Assembly (NCBI RefSeq): GCF_030160655.1 | Contig: NZ_BSOT01000009.1 | Location: forward strand, 1-64,000 | DNA length: 64,000 nucleotides | Reading direction: 5' to 3' | DNA from: Agaribacter marinus | GTDB lineage: Bacteria; Pseudomonadota; Gammaproteobacteria; Enterobacterales; Alteromonadaceae | Shown: in pieces, positions 41,791 to 52,297 of the stretch | Layout of the letters: each line of letters starts with the position of its first letter | How positions within the stretch are numbered: position 1 is the stretch's first letter | Position numbers and translations under genes: made by a program | Notes under the pieces: model-generated | What the model saw: the letters and a program-made list of their open reading frames with translations, nothing else | The model's database searches: none | Told to the model about the DNA's origin: nothing

Positions 41791-42363
41791 TTGAATGCGC
41801 AACACCTATTTAGGTTCATTCTTGTCGTGTTGTTGATTGCCTTGTTTATGGCCGGATTTATGCGCTACTTACTCGGGAACAACACACCGATAGATGTCAC
41901 ATTTGCCAATGGTTTTGTCGTTAAGATGAATCACGAATTGCATCAAATATATTGGCAATGGCAACGACAGGGGCGACCAAGCAGCGTTGTGTATGTGCAA
42001 AAACGCTATGGCTTTAATACGGAAGCCAAAAACGGTGATGAAAATACGGACGCAACGTTTAGCGTACAACTAAACAAGACAGGCAGGCCAATACTTGGTG
42101 ATGGCAAGCTAACGCAACATGCATGTGCGGAGTTTATCGGCATATTTGTCGAGCAAGAATTGCTAAATAATGGTTGGAAGGTGTCGACAACCTATCTGAA
42201 GAGCTCAAAAAATACCGTCGTAGGTATCGAGCATGAATACGAGATTAGCGATACCAGCTATACAGAAAATCGAGCGCGCAATGACGTGGCCGTGTGCAAA
42301 TACGAAGTATTAAACAGAACGTTTGTGTATGTTCCTGAGATGGCTAAATTTAAAGAGCTTTAA
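41791..42363 (+). CDS. mshF: MSHA biogenesis protein MshF
   Basis: 190 residues starting at a TTG at 41791 with no obvious ribosome binding site, so the start is uncertain. A membrane helix (LFRFILVVLLIALFMAGFMRYLL, about 6-28) is followed by a periplasmic part with IYWQWQRQGRPSSVVYVQKR and a pilin-like head. The position between mshG and the pilin gene mshB is where mshF lies in Vibrio and Shewanella. MshF is poorly characterised and may be a minor pilin-like assembly factor. Assignment rests mainly on gene order and the single helix. Confidence 0.7.
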   Translation: MNAQHLFRFILVVLLIALFMAGFMRYLLGNNTPIDVTFANGFVVKMNHELHQIYWQWQRQGRPSSVVYVQKRYGFNTEAKNGDENTDATFSVQLNKTGRPILGDGKLTQHACAEFIGIFVEQELLNNGWKVSTTYLKSSKNTVVGIEHEYEISDTSYTENRARNDVAVCKYEVLNRTFVYVPEMAKFKEL

Positions 42364-42404
42364 ACTAAAAAGCAATATTTTGATGAACTAGGGTAATTGC
42401 ATTT

Positions 42405-43040
42405 ATGCAACATAAAGCAATGAACAATAAGAGATTACAAGCTAGCGTGCATCCCCAAAACGCGGGGTTTACGTTAATTGAATTAGTGATTGTTGTCGTG
42501 ATTCTCGGGTTACTCGCCGCGACCGCTATTCCACCCTTTTTAGATGTTACTGAAGATGCCGAAGATGCGACGGTTGAAGGTGTTTCTGGCGGGTTTGCCA
42601 CTGGCGTCGGTCTTGTCAGAGCACAATGGGAATTAGATGCAAGACCTAGGTTAAACATCGGCGCAAATCAAACATCTGTCACTATCGACAGAATCGCTAT
42701 TGGCATTGACAAAGACACTGGCTATCCCACAGGCCAAGTGGATAATGACAGCAGCACAGAAGATGACGCGATATCTGCACCAGATTGTCGCAGTATTTTT
42801 ACCTTGATTATGCAAAGTTCACCAACGATCACGAATATCTGGGATCCGAGTATTGCTGAAGAATATAGCTATTTCACAAATGTTGAAGCTACCGGTGGGA
42901 TCGGAGGCAACGATATTTGTCGATATTATTTGCTGCAAACGGTAAAGAATCTTACTTCAGAACCGTTAAATAGTAATACTGGAAATGGATTCGTTTACGA
43001 TCCACGCATTGGGCAAGTCACGGTGTTTAGCAACAACTAG
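42405..43040 (+). CDS. mshB: Prepilin MshB
   Basis: 211 residues with a long leader (20 residues) before the prepilin peptidase site [19 protein letters not shown]. The glutamate at position +5 after cleavage is present. The hydrophobic helix is followed by a pilin head whose acidic region [15 protein letters not shown] resembles MshB. MshB is a minor pilin, encoded just before the major pilin. A TAGGGT ribosome binding site lies ten bases before the ATG. Two or more cysteines in the head ([16 protein letters not shown]) could form a disulfide. Confidence 0.85.
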   Translation: MQHKAMNNKRLQASVHPQNAGFTLIELVIVVVILGLLAATAIPPFLDVTEDAEDATVEGVSGGFATGVGLVRAQWELDARPRLNIGANQTSVTIDRIAIGIDKDTGYPTGQVDNDSSTEDDAISAPDCRSIFTLIMQSSPTITNIWDPSIAEEYSYFTNVEATGGIGGNDICRYYLLQTVKNLTSEPLNSNTGNGFVYDPRIGQVTVFSNN

Positions 43041-43078
43041 TCAGTAGTATTGCACCAACTATTCGAGGGTTTTTATTC

Positions 43079-43579
43079 ATGAAACAACAACGCGGTTTTA
43101 CGCTAATTGAACTTATAATCGTTATTGTCATATTGGGCATTTTAGCAGTCACCGCTGCGCCACGATTTATAGACGTCCAGTCAGATGCCAGAAGGAGTTC
43201 GCTTGACGGTGTCGCGGCAGCGATTCAGGGAGCCTCTCAGTTAGTATATGCAAAAGCGGCTATTGCAGGTGTACAAAATGAGGCGGATGATACTGTTACA
43301 TTAGTCGCCGGGACGCCTGGAGTAAGTGTCGCAACTGTTTATGGTTACCCCGATGCGGATGCTGTTGGCGCAGGTGGTATTGCTTACTTACGACGTTTTG
43401 TGGACATAAACGATAGTGAATTTACTATTAGCGATGGCACGACAACCGACAATCAGTTTGTTGTTGTCTTCGAGGGCGGCAGTGCAACTACCACCACCGC
43501 CGAACAGTGTCAGCTTACCTTTGCTGATGCAACGGCAAGTGCGCCACCAACAATTACCGTGCAGGGCACGGGTTGTTAA
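43079..43579 (+). CDS. mshA: Major MSHA pilin MshA
   Basis: 166 residues with a short leader of six residues before [20 protein letters not shown], the type IVa prepilin cleavage motif with E at +5. The helix continues as [20 protein letters not shown], a phrase characteristic of MshA. The C-terminal cysteine pair (EQCQLTF and TGC at the very end) is the usual disulfide of the pilin head. It forms the shaft used for surface attachment and near-surface motility. Leader shortness and gene order make it the main subunit; abundance is not visible in sequence. The gene starts 38 bases after mshB. Confidence 0.9.
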   Translation: MKQQRGFTLIELIIVIVILGILAVTAAPRFIDVQSDARRSSLDGVAAAIQGASQLVYAKAAIAGVQNEADDTVTLVAGTPGVSVATVYGYPDADAVGAGGIAYLRRFVDINDSEFTISDGTTTDNQFVVVFEGGSATTTTAEQCQLTFADATASAPPTITVQGTGC

Positions 43580-43619
43580 TTTTAAGGCTACATCTCACTT
43601 AGTTGGCTTACTGCGGTGA

Positions 43620-44177
43620 ATGCAAAATTTATCTCTAGGCAAATCAAATAACAATATAGCTCAATCGGGTTTTACCTTGGTTGAGCTTGTTCTTGTGCTC
43701 ATTTTATTGGGTATTTTGTCGGTATACGCCGTGCCTCGAATGTTTACCACCGACGGTTTTTCAGAATTCGCGACTCAACAGCGTCTTATTAGTGCGTTAA
43801 GGACTATTCAAATTAAGTCCATGCAAGACACATCTTCCAATTATTGCTATCGCGTGATTTTCGATACATCTGCCACCCCTGCTATTGGACCAAGCGTGGC
43901 GGCACACGTAGATGGTAACCAAGCCCTTTCATGTGGAAATACAATTGACGCCAATGCCTCTGAATATTTACGCATAAGTGAGGCTGAATTTAGTGATTTT
44001 AATTTGAGTCTATTGGCGAGCGACGACGGTGCAGCTATCTCATATCTAGAATTCAATTCACTAGGTCAACCACTTTCATCGGGTGGGCGGTGTGTCAATG
44101 CCTGTCGCATTTCATTGAGTGGTCAATCGACCACGCATGTTTGTATTGAGTCCGAAGGTTACGTGCATGCGTGCTAG
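43620..44177 (+). CDS. mshC: Minor prepilin MshC
   Basis: 185 residues. The leader of about 17 residues ends SG|FTLVELVLVLILLGILSV with E at +5. The head starts VPRMFTTDGFSEFATQQRLI, typical of the GspH/FimT-like minor pilins such as MshC. Several cysteines in the head (NYCYRV, LSCGNT, RCVNACRIS) suggest two disulfides. MshC, D, O and P are thought to prime pilus assembly at the tip. Its stop codon overlaps the start of mshD by 11 bases. Confidence 0.87.
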   Translation: MQNLSLGKSNNNIAQSGFTLVELVLVLILLGILSVYAVPRMFTTDGFSEFATQQRLISALRTIQIKSMQDTSSNYCYRVIFDTSATPAIGPSVAAHVDGNQALSCGNTIDANASEYLRISEAEFSDFNLSLLASDDGAAISYLEFNSLGQPLSSGGRCVNACRISLSGQSTTHVCIESEGYVHAC

Positions 44178-44778
44178 TCCACTAGGTTACTGCCAAGGTA
44201 TGCGTCAGAAAAACGCAGGCTTCACACTGGTTGAAATAGTGATTGGTATGGTCTTATTTTCTATTGCACTGGTATCTCTAACAAACGTATTTGTGCCGCA
44301 AGCCAAACGTGGTATTGATCCAATTTGGCAGTTGCGAGCGGTAATGCTGGGGCAATCATTGTTAAGTGAAATAGAGGCGAAAGCGTTTGATGAATTTTCT
44401 GACCTCGCAGGTGGCACATCGCGTTGCAATGAAGGAGTAAGTTGCACGGCAAGTGGCGCTTTAGGTGCAGAGGAGGTAAGCCGAGATGATTTTGATGATG
44501 TAGATGATTTTAATGGTTTGCGCTTAAGTGATTCTGATATTGTCGGCTTACTTGGTGGTTCGCTTACGTTTCAGGGAAACGATATTTACAGGGGGTTCTC
44601 AGCGTCAGTCGACGTTTTTTATGATGATAACTTAGACGGTATCAATGACGACGACCTAGATCAAAATGGTACGCTAGACACAGGCTCGCTTGTTGCTAAC
44701 CGAAAACTGATACGTATAAGCGTGAATACACCTGGTGATCAAAACATTGCCTTTACTGCTGTAAAGGATAACTTCTAA
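44167..44778 (+). CDS. mshD: Minor prepilin MshD
   Basis: I use the ATG at 44167, with AAGG eight bases before it, giving 203 residues; a start 48 bases earlier in the frame lacks a ribosome binding site. The prepilin motif is AG|FTLVEIVIGMVLFSIALVS with a leader of about 18 residues. The head begins FVPQAKRGIDPIWQLRAVML, a phrase shared by MshD proteins, and carries an acidic stretch VFYDDNLDGINDDDLDQNGT that could bind calcium. It overlaps mshC by 11 bases and shares one base with the mshO start. Confidence 0.86.
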   Translation: MRASPLGYCQGMRQKNAGFTLVEIVIGMVLFSIALVSLTNVFVPQAKRGIDPIWQLRAVMLGQSLLSEIEAKAFDEFSDLAGGTSRCNEGVSCTASGALGAEEVSRDDFDDVDDFNGLRLSDSDIVGLLGGSLTFQGNDIYRGFSASVDVFYDDNLDGINDDDLDQNGTLDTGSLVANRKLIRISVNTPGDQNIAFTAVKDNF

Positions 44779-45635
44779 TGTTTAATAGCGGCAGAATAAG
44801 CGCGGGTTTTACACTTGTTGAGTTAGTTATTGTGATTGCATTGCTCGGCATTGTTGGTGCAGGTACAGCCAAGTTTATTCGCAGTGCATCGGATATATAC
44901 GTAGATGTGACTGAGCGAGACAGTTTACTCAGAAGCGCTAGTTTTGCAGTTGAGCGATTTACGCGTGAAATATCTAGTGCAGTGCCTAATTCTGTGCGTT
45001 TATCTGGCGATGCTAATACACATTGTATAGAATTTGTGCCAGTGAATTGGAGCGCATTTTATTTATCATTACCTATTGTAGGTGAACCTAGTCCAACGGT
45101 TGATATCGTCAAAATGACCGATATTGATGATCAAGTCTATACGCCCGACGCTGATGATTTTGCTATGGTATATCCGCTTAATGCCACACATGTCTATGAC
45201 GCTAACGCAAATAGGCGGCAAATGATTTTAGGCTGTTCAGATGATGGCGATGGTGATTGCAGCACCGATGACGATATAGATTCGGTCGTGCGATTAGAAG
45301 TCAGTGAGGGGTTTGCCTTAAGCTCTCCCACCAGTCGACTATATATTGCGGACAATGCCATTAGTTATTGCACACGAAACAATGCCTTGTACCGCCACGT
45401 GTCTGGACTATCCAGTGACCAAATACTGTATACAAGTGGGGGACAACTAATGGCAGAAGGTATTAGCAATGATTTGTCATCAAACCCAAGTGCAACCCCC
45501 GCCTTAACTGACCCCTTTCAAGTGGTTGGTGCAACACTGACTAGAAACGCTTACGTGCGAGCCAATTTCTTGTTTACGCGCAGTGATGAGCAAATGAGTA
45601 TCGTCAAAGAGGTACATATTCCCAATGTGCCATAG
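44778..45635 (+). CDS. mshO: Minor prepilin MshO
   Basis: 285 residues, long for a minor pilin and of the PilW/GspJ type. The cleavage motif is AG|FTLVELVIVIALLGIVGAG after a leader of about 10 residues. The helix extends to RDSLLRSASFAVERFTREI, characteristic of MshO. The large head contains an acidic, Cys-flanked loop CSDDGDGDCSTDDD that could bind metal. It overlaps mshP by 11 bases and is needed with the other minor pilins for initiation of the pilus. Confidence 0.88.
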   Translation: MFNSGRISAGFTLVELVIVIALLGIVGAGTAKFIRSASDIYVDVTERDSLLRSASFAVERFTREISSAVPNSVRLSGDANTHCIEFVPVNWSAFYLSLPIVGEPSPTVDIVKMTDIDDQVYTPDADDFAMVYPLNATHVYDANANRRQMILGCSDDGDGDCSTDDDIDSVVRLEVSEGFALSSPTSRLYIADNAISYCTRNNALYRHVSGLSSDQILYTSGGQLMAEGISNDLSSNPSATPALTDPFQVVGATLTRNAYVRANFLFTRSDEQMSIVKEVHIPNVP

Positions 45636-46050
45636 TCAGCGTCAAAAAGGCAGTATGATTGTTATTGCTATCTTCATTATGGTGGTGCTTACGGTGCTGG
45701 CATCGACGATGATATCCGTCATTTCGAATTCGTCGTCGTCAGCGCTTAAAGAAGTATATGGGTTGCGTGCACAGCAATCAGCAAAGGCCGGGTTACAGAC
45801 CTTAGTTTCGCAGAGTTTCCCTATTGGTAACCCCGTTCAAGTGTGCAATACGAATGTGACGAGTCCAGCCAGTTTTAGCCAAATTGAAGGGTTTTTAGCG
45901 TGTCGTTTTGAAGCACGTTGTACCACTGACGTGATTAGTTTTGGTGGTATTACCTACAACTATTATAAATATTCAAGTACAGGTCAGTGTGACTTAGCAG
46001 ATAGTACCATTAGCCGCACCCTGTCAGTTGACGCAATGGAGGCTTTGTAG
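45625..46050 (+). CDS. mshP: MSHA biogenesis protein MshP (PilX-like)
   Basis: 141 residues. The start is SQRQKGSMIVIAIFIMVVLT, the GspK/PilX-type N-terminus without the standard FTLIE motif: glycine is followed by SMI and no glutamate occurs at +5, as is normal for this subfamily. The rest is a small helical and beta domain with YGLRAQQSAKAGLQTLVSQ and two cysteine pairs. The start overlaps mshO by 11 bases and the stop lies two bases before mshQ. The role is minor-pilin-like at the pilus tip complex. Confidence 0.85.
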   Translation: MCHSQRQKGSMIVIAIFIMVVLTVLASTMISVISNSSSSALKEVYGLRAQQSAKAGLQTLVSQSFPIGNPVQVCNTNVTSPASFSQIEGFLACRFEARCTTDVISFGGITYNYYKYSSTGQCDLADSTISRTLSVDAMEAL

Positions 46051-46052
46051 AC

Positions 46053-49000
46053 GTGATGTTGGGTGCCAAATACCTACGAACGCTTGTGGCTTTAATCACC
46101 AGTTTATTATTTCTGCATCAGGCCAATGCAGCAATATGCTCGGCTGTATTTCCTGACGTTGCCAGTTCATCCAGCCGTGCTGGCGGTATCAGCTTTGATG
46201 CATTTGCACAACTTATCGGTACTGATGAATTCATCGATATTCCTATCACCAGAGACGACGCCACTCGAAGTTGCAATACTGACGCTTGTCAATATTCGGG
46301 TAATACCTCACAAGCACTTACCTTGCCCAACTTTGCTTATACAAATAGCTCGCAAGATTATTTTGTCCCAATGAATAGCAATGATTCGGTTGCGCAGGGC
46401 AATAGAGACCAAATCTTTGTCTATCAAAATTCTACATTGCACATGACCAACAATAATATTGAGTCACGTATTGATGAAATGCACATAGATGATAATAGTA
46501 CTTTGATACTCGATGGTGGCGTGTACTGGTTCAATTATCTTGATATGGACAGTAACGCAAAAATTGTCGTATCGAACGGTGAGCAAGCCATCATATATAT
46601 AAACACCAGTAATTTTGAACAAAACTTACGATTTAATTGGGATGGTTTGCCCAATCAATTAGTTGTTGTTACTTACACTAATTTTTCTCCGGCGACTAAC
46701 ACGTTTTTCAAAGGTTATCTGTATTCTAATGCTGATGTTATTTGGGATAATTTTGGTGAATTGGTTGGTGGCGTAAATGCGATCAATATTAGCATTGGTG
46801 AGTCGGGGGATTTTTATTTCGATGCCAGTGGCATTAGTACTGCTGAGTTTAATGGTACATGCGTATTAGATGCGAATGTCCCTAGTCCCATTCTATATTA
46901 TTCGATGGACATGTGTGCGGCATCATCGGCGATCAACGACGATATTTCTGCCAATGACGGCAATGCCTCTGGTGGCACTGGTGTTGGATATACGTCACCC
47001 TATTGCCAAGCCGCCTCGTTCGATGGAGCGGATAGTCTTATAGATATTCCTGATGGCCCCATTTTTGATTTGCCCAACGGCAGTATTTCTTTTTGGGTGT
47101 ATACGAGTGACCTTCGACATTCCGGTTCACCTTCAGCGGGGCGAATGGCGATTTTTTCCAAAGATGCAAGAGGCTTATGGGTGAGCGGTAACCTCACTCT
47201 ATGGATAGATGACAACGGTAGCGTGCGTGTGCGGCACCAAAATAGCAGTCAAGAGCAATATTTAAATACCACGAATCTCATTCAAGAAAATCGTTGGCAT
47301 CATATCGTATATTCTTGGGGCGCGCAGGGTATGCATATATTCGTGGATGGGACGTTGTCACAATCATTCAGTGCATTTACTAGCGGCATCGCTTCGGGAA
47401 GTATACCCATGGCACTTGGTGCGAGCAGTTGGCAATACGAACCTGTGTCATCGAGTTCTAGAACATCACAGTTGCGTGATTTTTTTAAAGGTTTCATTGA
47501 TGAGTTTACCTTGTTCAATGTGCAACTGAATGAGGCACAAGTCGCATCAATAAATACAATGTCCAGCCAAGCATGCACGGATTGTACGAACGATCCGGTA
47601 CTTATTTCTCATTGGAGTTCAGATGTCTGCAGTTTTAGCAATGATGCCCTTATTGACGTGATATCTGGTCACAACGGTGTTATTCGTCAAGGAGTTTCGC
47701 TAAATCATGCAAGCCGCTTTTGTCAAGGTTTACGGTTTACTGGTTCATCTTCTTACGCAACGGTTGCGCATCATGATGATATGAAAGTAGCCAATGGCGC
47801 GATATCACTTTGGTTTAAACTCGATGATTTAAGTCATTCTGAGCGCAGCCATGCGGGTGGAAACGGTCTATTATCTAAAGACACCATTAATTTTGCAGAC
47901 GGCGGTCATCTTACTATTAATGTGACGGCGGCGGGCGAGATTAATGTTCGTCATCAAAGCCAATCAGCATCTACCACCTTTACCAGCGCTGACGTAGTAC
48001 AGGAAGGGCAGTGGCATCACCTCGTATATAGTTTTGGTGCCTTAGGTACACAAATATATTTGGATGGTCAGTTGGTACTTGCCGATAGTTCGCATACCAA
48101 TGGTTTGCAAAATAATGCAGATGATTGGGTGATTGGTGCAACGTCTAGGCGACGTTCGAGAGGAAACTTCAGTGCCAACCAATACAATGATTTTATGTTG
48201 GGCGACATTGATGAAATCAAACTCTACGAGAACCAACCCAGTGGACAAGATGTTGTCGCATGGTACAACGAAAGTGCTAATACATGTACGACATGTAATA
48301 GCCTGTTAGCGCATTATTCTTTTGATGAAGTTGAATCTAGTGCTATTCAGGTATCAGATATATCGGGGAACAATCGAGAGGGGGAGTTGGACAGTCTACT
48401 CGACGTAATATTGCCTACAGATAATGTGTATTGCAAAGGGTTTCAAGCCGATGACAATACTACCTCGGCAGAACAGGTGTATTTTGATACCAAGGTCGAC
48501 GCAAATGAGTTGGGTGATCAAGGCGCTATTTCGTTTTGGTTCAGATACCCTAATAACTGGAATGATGGTCAATCGGTCATGCTGTTTGATGCCTCGAATC
48601 CATCTGCAAGTGGTGGTGCAAAGTACTTATTTTTAGCTAAACGCAATTCGGGTGCCTTACGTTTTGGCATTGAAGATATCGACGATATTGGGTTTGATAT
48701 CGATACTACAGCATTTACGTATCCAGCCAACGAATGGGTGCATATTGGTGTGCAATGGAACATGGATGCGCGGCAGTATCGTGTTTTCGTAAATGGGGCT
48801 GAGGCCATCGAGGCTTCATATAGTAGTGGTCGAGGGATTGCTGATCTAACGTCAATTGTCTTTGGTGATAACAAAAGTACCTATATTGTCAATGAGATGT
48901 CTGATAATGCGGCGGGCGGTATTTTTGATGACATTCGTTTGTACAGTCAAGCCGTTGATGAGGCGCAGTTTAAAGCGGATTATGATGATGCTACGCCATG

Positions 49001-51074
49001 TGATGCAGTAAATCACTACCGCATTGAGCACCCAGAAACCGCAACAACGTGCACGGATCCTTCGATTGTCATTAAAGCCTGTGCAAATGATACCTGTTCT
49101 GAACTAGTGAATGACAATGTGACCTTGCAGATGACGCCCTCAGACGCATGGCACAATTCCATTGTTAGTTTTAGTGGTTCGACAACAATCAGCTTACAGC
49201 ATCGCACGGCAGGTAATCTAACGCTGGGAAGTGATAGGCAATCTCCCATTGCGCCAATTCGATGTTCATCAGATTGTGAAATTACATACCAAGATGTTGG
49301 TTTAGAATTTTTTAATCGTAGCACGGGTGGCACAGATTTTTCAGCCGCTGCGTTTGTTGCAGAAGCGGCATTGACGCAGGTTGGCGTGCGCGCGATTGGC
49401 GGCTCGGGGGGGAGTTGTGAGGCGCTTGTCGATGGTGATCAAACGTTGGATTTAACGTACCAATGCATCGCTACACCCGATGCGCCATATACGCCCTCAA
49501 CCTGCAACGTACCATTTGCCGGCATCTCATTGTCGAGTGGGAGCAGCCATTCAGGCACTATTACCTTGCGCTTCGATGAAAATGGGGAAGCAGATTTCGG
49601 CGATTTTAGTTTTGCAGATGTCGGGCAGCTACAACTATCAATTTCTGGAGAGGTTAATGGTGCAGTAATCAGTGGTGCGAATACCACTTTGAAGCTTATT
49701 CCCGATACCTTACAAATCACTGGTGACAATACTTCAGTGATACCAGCGGGAACTGCTTTTAATTTACGTATCGAAGCGCTTGGCGCTAATGCCAATGTCT
49801 TACCAGGCTATCAAAATGCAGCATTTGGCGCCGCGGTTGTTCGACAACTGCCCATGGGCAGCAGCGCTGTGGACGCAGCATTTTACTTAGATGAAGATAA
49901 TAATTTGCAAAGCGCGATTGCCAGTGCGTATACCAATTTGCCTGCAATTCATTTTTCGAATGGAGCGTACACGTCTAGCGAAGCGTTCATGGAAGAGTCT
50001 GGACAATATGAGTTGAGTGTGCGAGACGAAAACTACTTGGGCAGTACAATTGGTTCAAATACCTTACAACTTGGTCGCTTTACACCAGCCTATTTTGATG
50101 TTCAGGCCAATCAGCCAGAATTCACGGATAGTTGTTCTGCCGCATTTACATATGTCGGGCAAACGTTTGCTTATAGCTTTGCAACGCAACCGGCGTTAAC
50201 GGTTACTGCTTACAACACACGAGGGCAAATCACACAGAATTATGCGAATACCGAATGGCGTCTAAATCCTACGCAATCAACCATTAATAGCGCATTTTTT
50301 TATAGCAGTGACGCCGTTTATTCTGGGGATTTAATTGTAGAAAACATTGGGCAAGGCCCGCGCCAGTCAAATATCAATGTATATGATGGCATAGGAACAT
50401 TCGAAATAGATAATACAACATTTCGCTATGAGAAAGTTGCATCGCCGACAGGGAATGATACCTCGCCATTTGACGCAATTGTCAATTTAAATATTAGCGC
50501 CAACTTTTTTACAGACAGCGATGGTATTTGTTATCAGACCTCATACCCTAGTGTTTGTTCCGCTTTAGATATTCAAGATATAACGGGCACGCAAATGCGA
50601 TACGGGCGTTTGCTTGCAGAAAATACGTTCGGACCTGAAAATACAAGCCTACATGTGCCATTAAAAGCCGAATATCTAGATGGCGGACAATGGCGAGTGA
50701 ATGACCTGGATAGTTGCACTTCCATCGATTTAGCAATGTCTAGACTTGATATTCGTTTGAGTCATGACACAGAAAGCAGTAACAATCTGGTGTCTCGAAT
50801 AGACGGTTTGACGTCAACTGGCAACCTTACCTTTGGCTTATCTGATGCCAGTGACCTCCAGATTGCGCCTGTAATAGCGAGTGGTGAGGCTGTCGCGGGT
50901 TCTTTTTTCTTGCATTTAGTGCCGCAAAATAGCCTTGAACACTGGTCTGAACATCTAAATATAGACTGGGATCAGGACGGAGATATTGACGATGAAGACA
51001 CGCCAACGGCGGCAGTGAGTTTTGGGCTTTTCAGAGGAAATGATAAAACCATTCATTGGCGAGAAGTGTTCTAA
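46053..51074 (+). CDS. mshQ: Giant MSHA-associated surface protein MshQ with three LamG units
   Basis: 1673 residues. A signal peptide ends at about residue 26 (LFLHQANAA). The N-terminal region (about 30-270) is a beta-helix-like domain with DNSTLILDGGVYWFNYLDMD. Three concanavalin-like LamG domains follow, at about 275-505, 506-740 and 742-975, the second and third headed by a CxxC pair (CTDC, CTTC) and each carrying a WxHxVYS/GVQW-type core. From about 1000 to the end lies the conserved DUF6701-type MshQ region. It may be a tip or surface adhesin of the pilus, by position and domains. The start is GTG or the ATG next to it. It is the last gene of the msh operon and is followed by a stem-loop. 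Confidence 0.85.
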   Translation: MMLGAKYLRTLVALITSLLFLHQANAAICSAVFPDVASSSSRAGGISFDAFAQLIGTDEFIDIPITRDDATRSCNTDACQYSGNTSQALTLPNFAYTNSSQDYFVPMNSNDSVAQGNRDQIFVYQNSTLHMTNNNIESRIDEMHIDDNSTLILDGGVYWFNYLDMDSNAKIVVSNGEQAIIYINTSNFEQNLRFNWDGLPNQLVVVTYTNFSPATNTFFKGYLYSNADVIWDNFGELVGGVNAINISIGESGDFYFDASGISTAEFNGTCVLDANVPSPILYYSMDMCAASSAINDDISANDGNASGGTGVGYTSPYCQAASFDGADSLIDIPDGPIFDLPNGSISFWVYTSDLRHSGSPSAGRMAIFSKDARGLWVSGNLTLWIDDNGSVRVRHQNSSQEQYLNTTNLIQENRWHHIVYSWGAQGMHIFVDGTLSQSFSAFTSGIASGSIPMALGASSWQYEPVSSSSRTSQLRDFFKGFIDEFTLFNVQLNEAQVASINTMSSQACTDCTNDPVLISHWSSDVCSFSNDALIDVISGHNGVIRQGVSLNHASRFCQGLRFTGSSSYATVAHHDDMKVANGAISLWFKLDDLSHSERSHAGGNGLLSKDTINFADGGHLTINVTAAGEINVRHQSQSASTTFTSADVVQEGQWHHLVYSFGALGTQIYLDGQLVLADSSHTNGLQNNADDWVIGATSRRRSRGNFSANQYNDFMLGDIDEIKLYENQPSGQDVVAWYNESANTCTTCNSLLAHYSFDEVESSAIQVSDISGNNREGELDSLLDVILPTDNVYCKGFQADDNTTSAEQVYFDTKVDANELGDQGAISFWFRYPNNWNDGQSVMLFDASNPSASGGAKYLFLAKRNSGALRFGIEDIDDIGFDIDTTAFTYPANEWVHIGVQWNMDARQYRVFVNGAEAIEASYSSGRGIADLTSIVFGDNKSTYIVNEMSDNAAGGIFDDIRLYSQAVDEAQFKADYDDATPCDAVNHYRIEHPETATTCTDPSIVIKACANDTCSELVNDNVTLQMTPSDAWHNSIVSFSGSTTISLQHRTAGNLTLGSDRQSPIAPIRCSSDCEITYQDVGLEFFNRSTGGTDFSAAAFVAEAALTQVGVRAIGGSGGSCEALVDGDQTLDLTYQCIATPDAPYTPSTCNVPFAGISLSSGSSHSGTITLRFDENGEADFGDFSFADVGQLQLSISGEVNGAVISGANTTLKLIPDTLQITGDNTSVIPAGTAFNLRIEALGANANVLPGYQNAAFGAAVVRQLPMGSSAVDAAFYLDEDNNLQSAIASAYTNLPAIHFSNGAYTSSEAFMEESGQYELSVRDENYLGSTIGSNTLQLGRFTPAYFDVQANQPEFTDSCSAAFTYVGQTFAYSFATQPALTVTAYNTRGQITQNYANTEWRLNPTQSTINSAFFYSSDAVYSGDLIVENIGQGPRQSNINVYDGIGTFEIDNTTFRYEKVASPTGNDTSPFDAIVNLNISANFFTDSDGICYQTSYPSVCSALDIQDITGTQMRYGRLLAENTFGPENTSLHVPLKAEYLDGGQWRVNDLDSCTSIDLAMSRLDIRLSHDTESSNNLVSRIDGLTSTGNLTFGLSDASDLQIAPVIASGEAVAGSFFLHLVPQNSLEHWSEHLNIDWDQDGDIDDEDTPTAAVSFGLFRGNDKTIHWREVF

Positions 51075-51099
51075 GCTCTGTCTATAGACAAAAGCTTAG
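51071..51099 (+). terminator. Stem-loop after mshQ
   Basis: CTAAGCT and AGCTTAG pair (7 bp), with an inner palindrome GTCTATAGAC, directly at the mshQ stop codon. No T run follows, so it may end the msh transcript only partly or stabilise its 3' end. Confidence 0.45.
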
Positions 51100-51218
51100 C
51101 AAAACAGTAAGCATCGCTTGCTCTAAGGCCACTGCGTTGGTAAAGTTAGGAAATTATGTCAACTTAACATTGGCCGTCGAATATTTAGTCAATGTGAACC
51201 ACAAACAAACAATAATAA

Positions 51219-52271
<1,053 letters not shown>

Positions 52272-52297
52272 GCAGCGATTAGGCTGCAATTTGTATT

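Noticed and set aside
42365-42658. 97-codon minus-strand frame across mshB
   Set aside because: It overlaps the pilin-gene start and mirrors its codon pattern; there is no ribosome binding site.
49439-49795. 118-codon minus-strand frame inside mshQ
   Set aside because: It is opposite a continuous, well-supported coding region and shows no family features.
52272-52297. Short hairpin GCAGC/GCTGC between mreB and mreC as a terminator
   Set aside because: The stem is only 5 bp with no T run, and mreC is expected to be co-transcribed.
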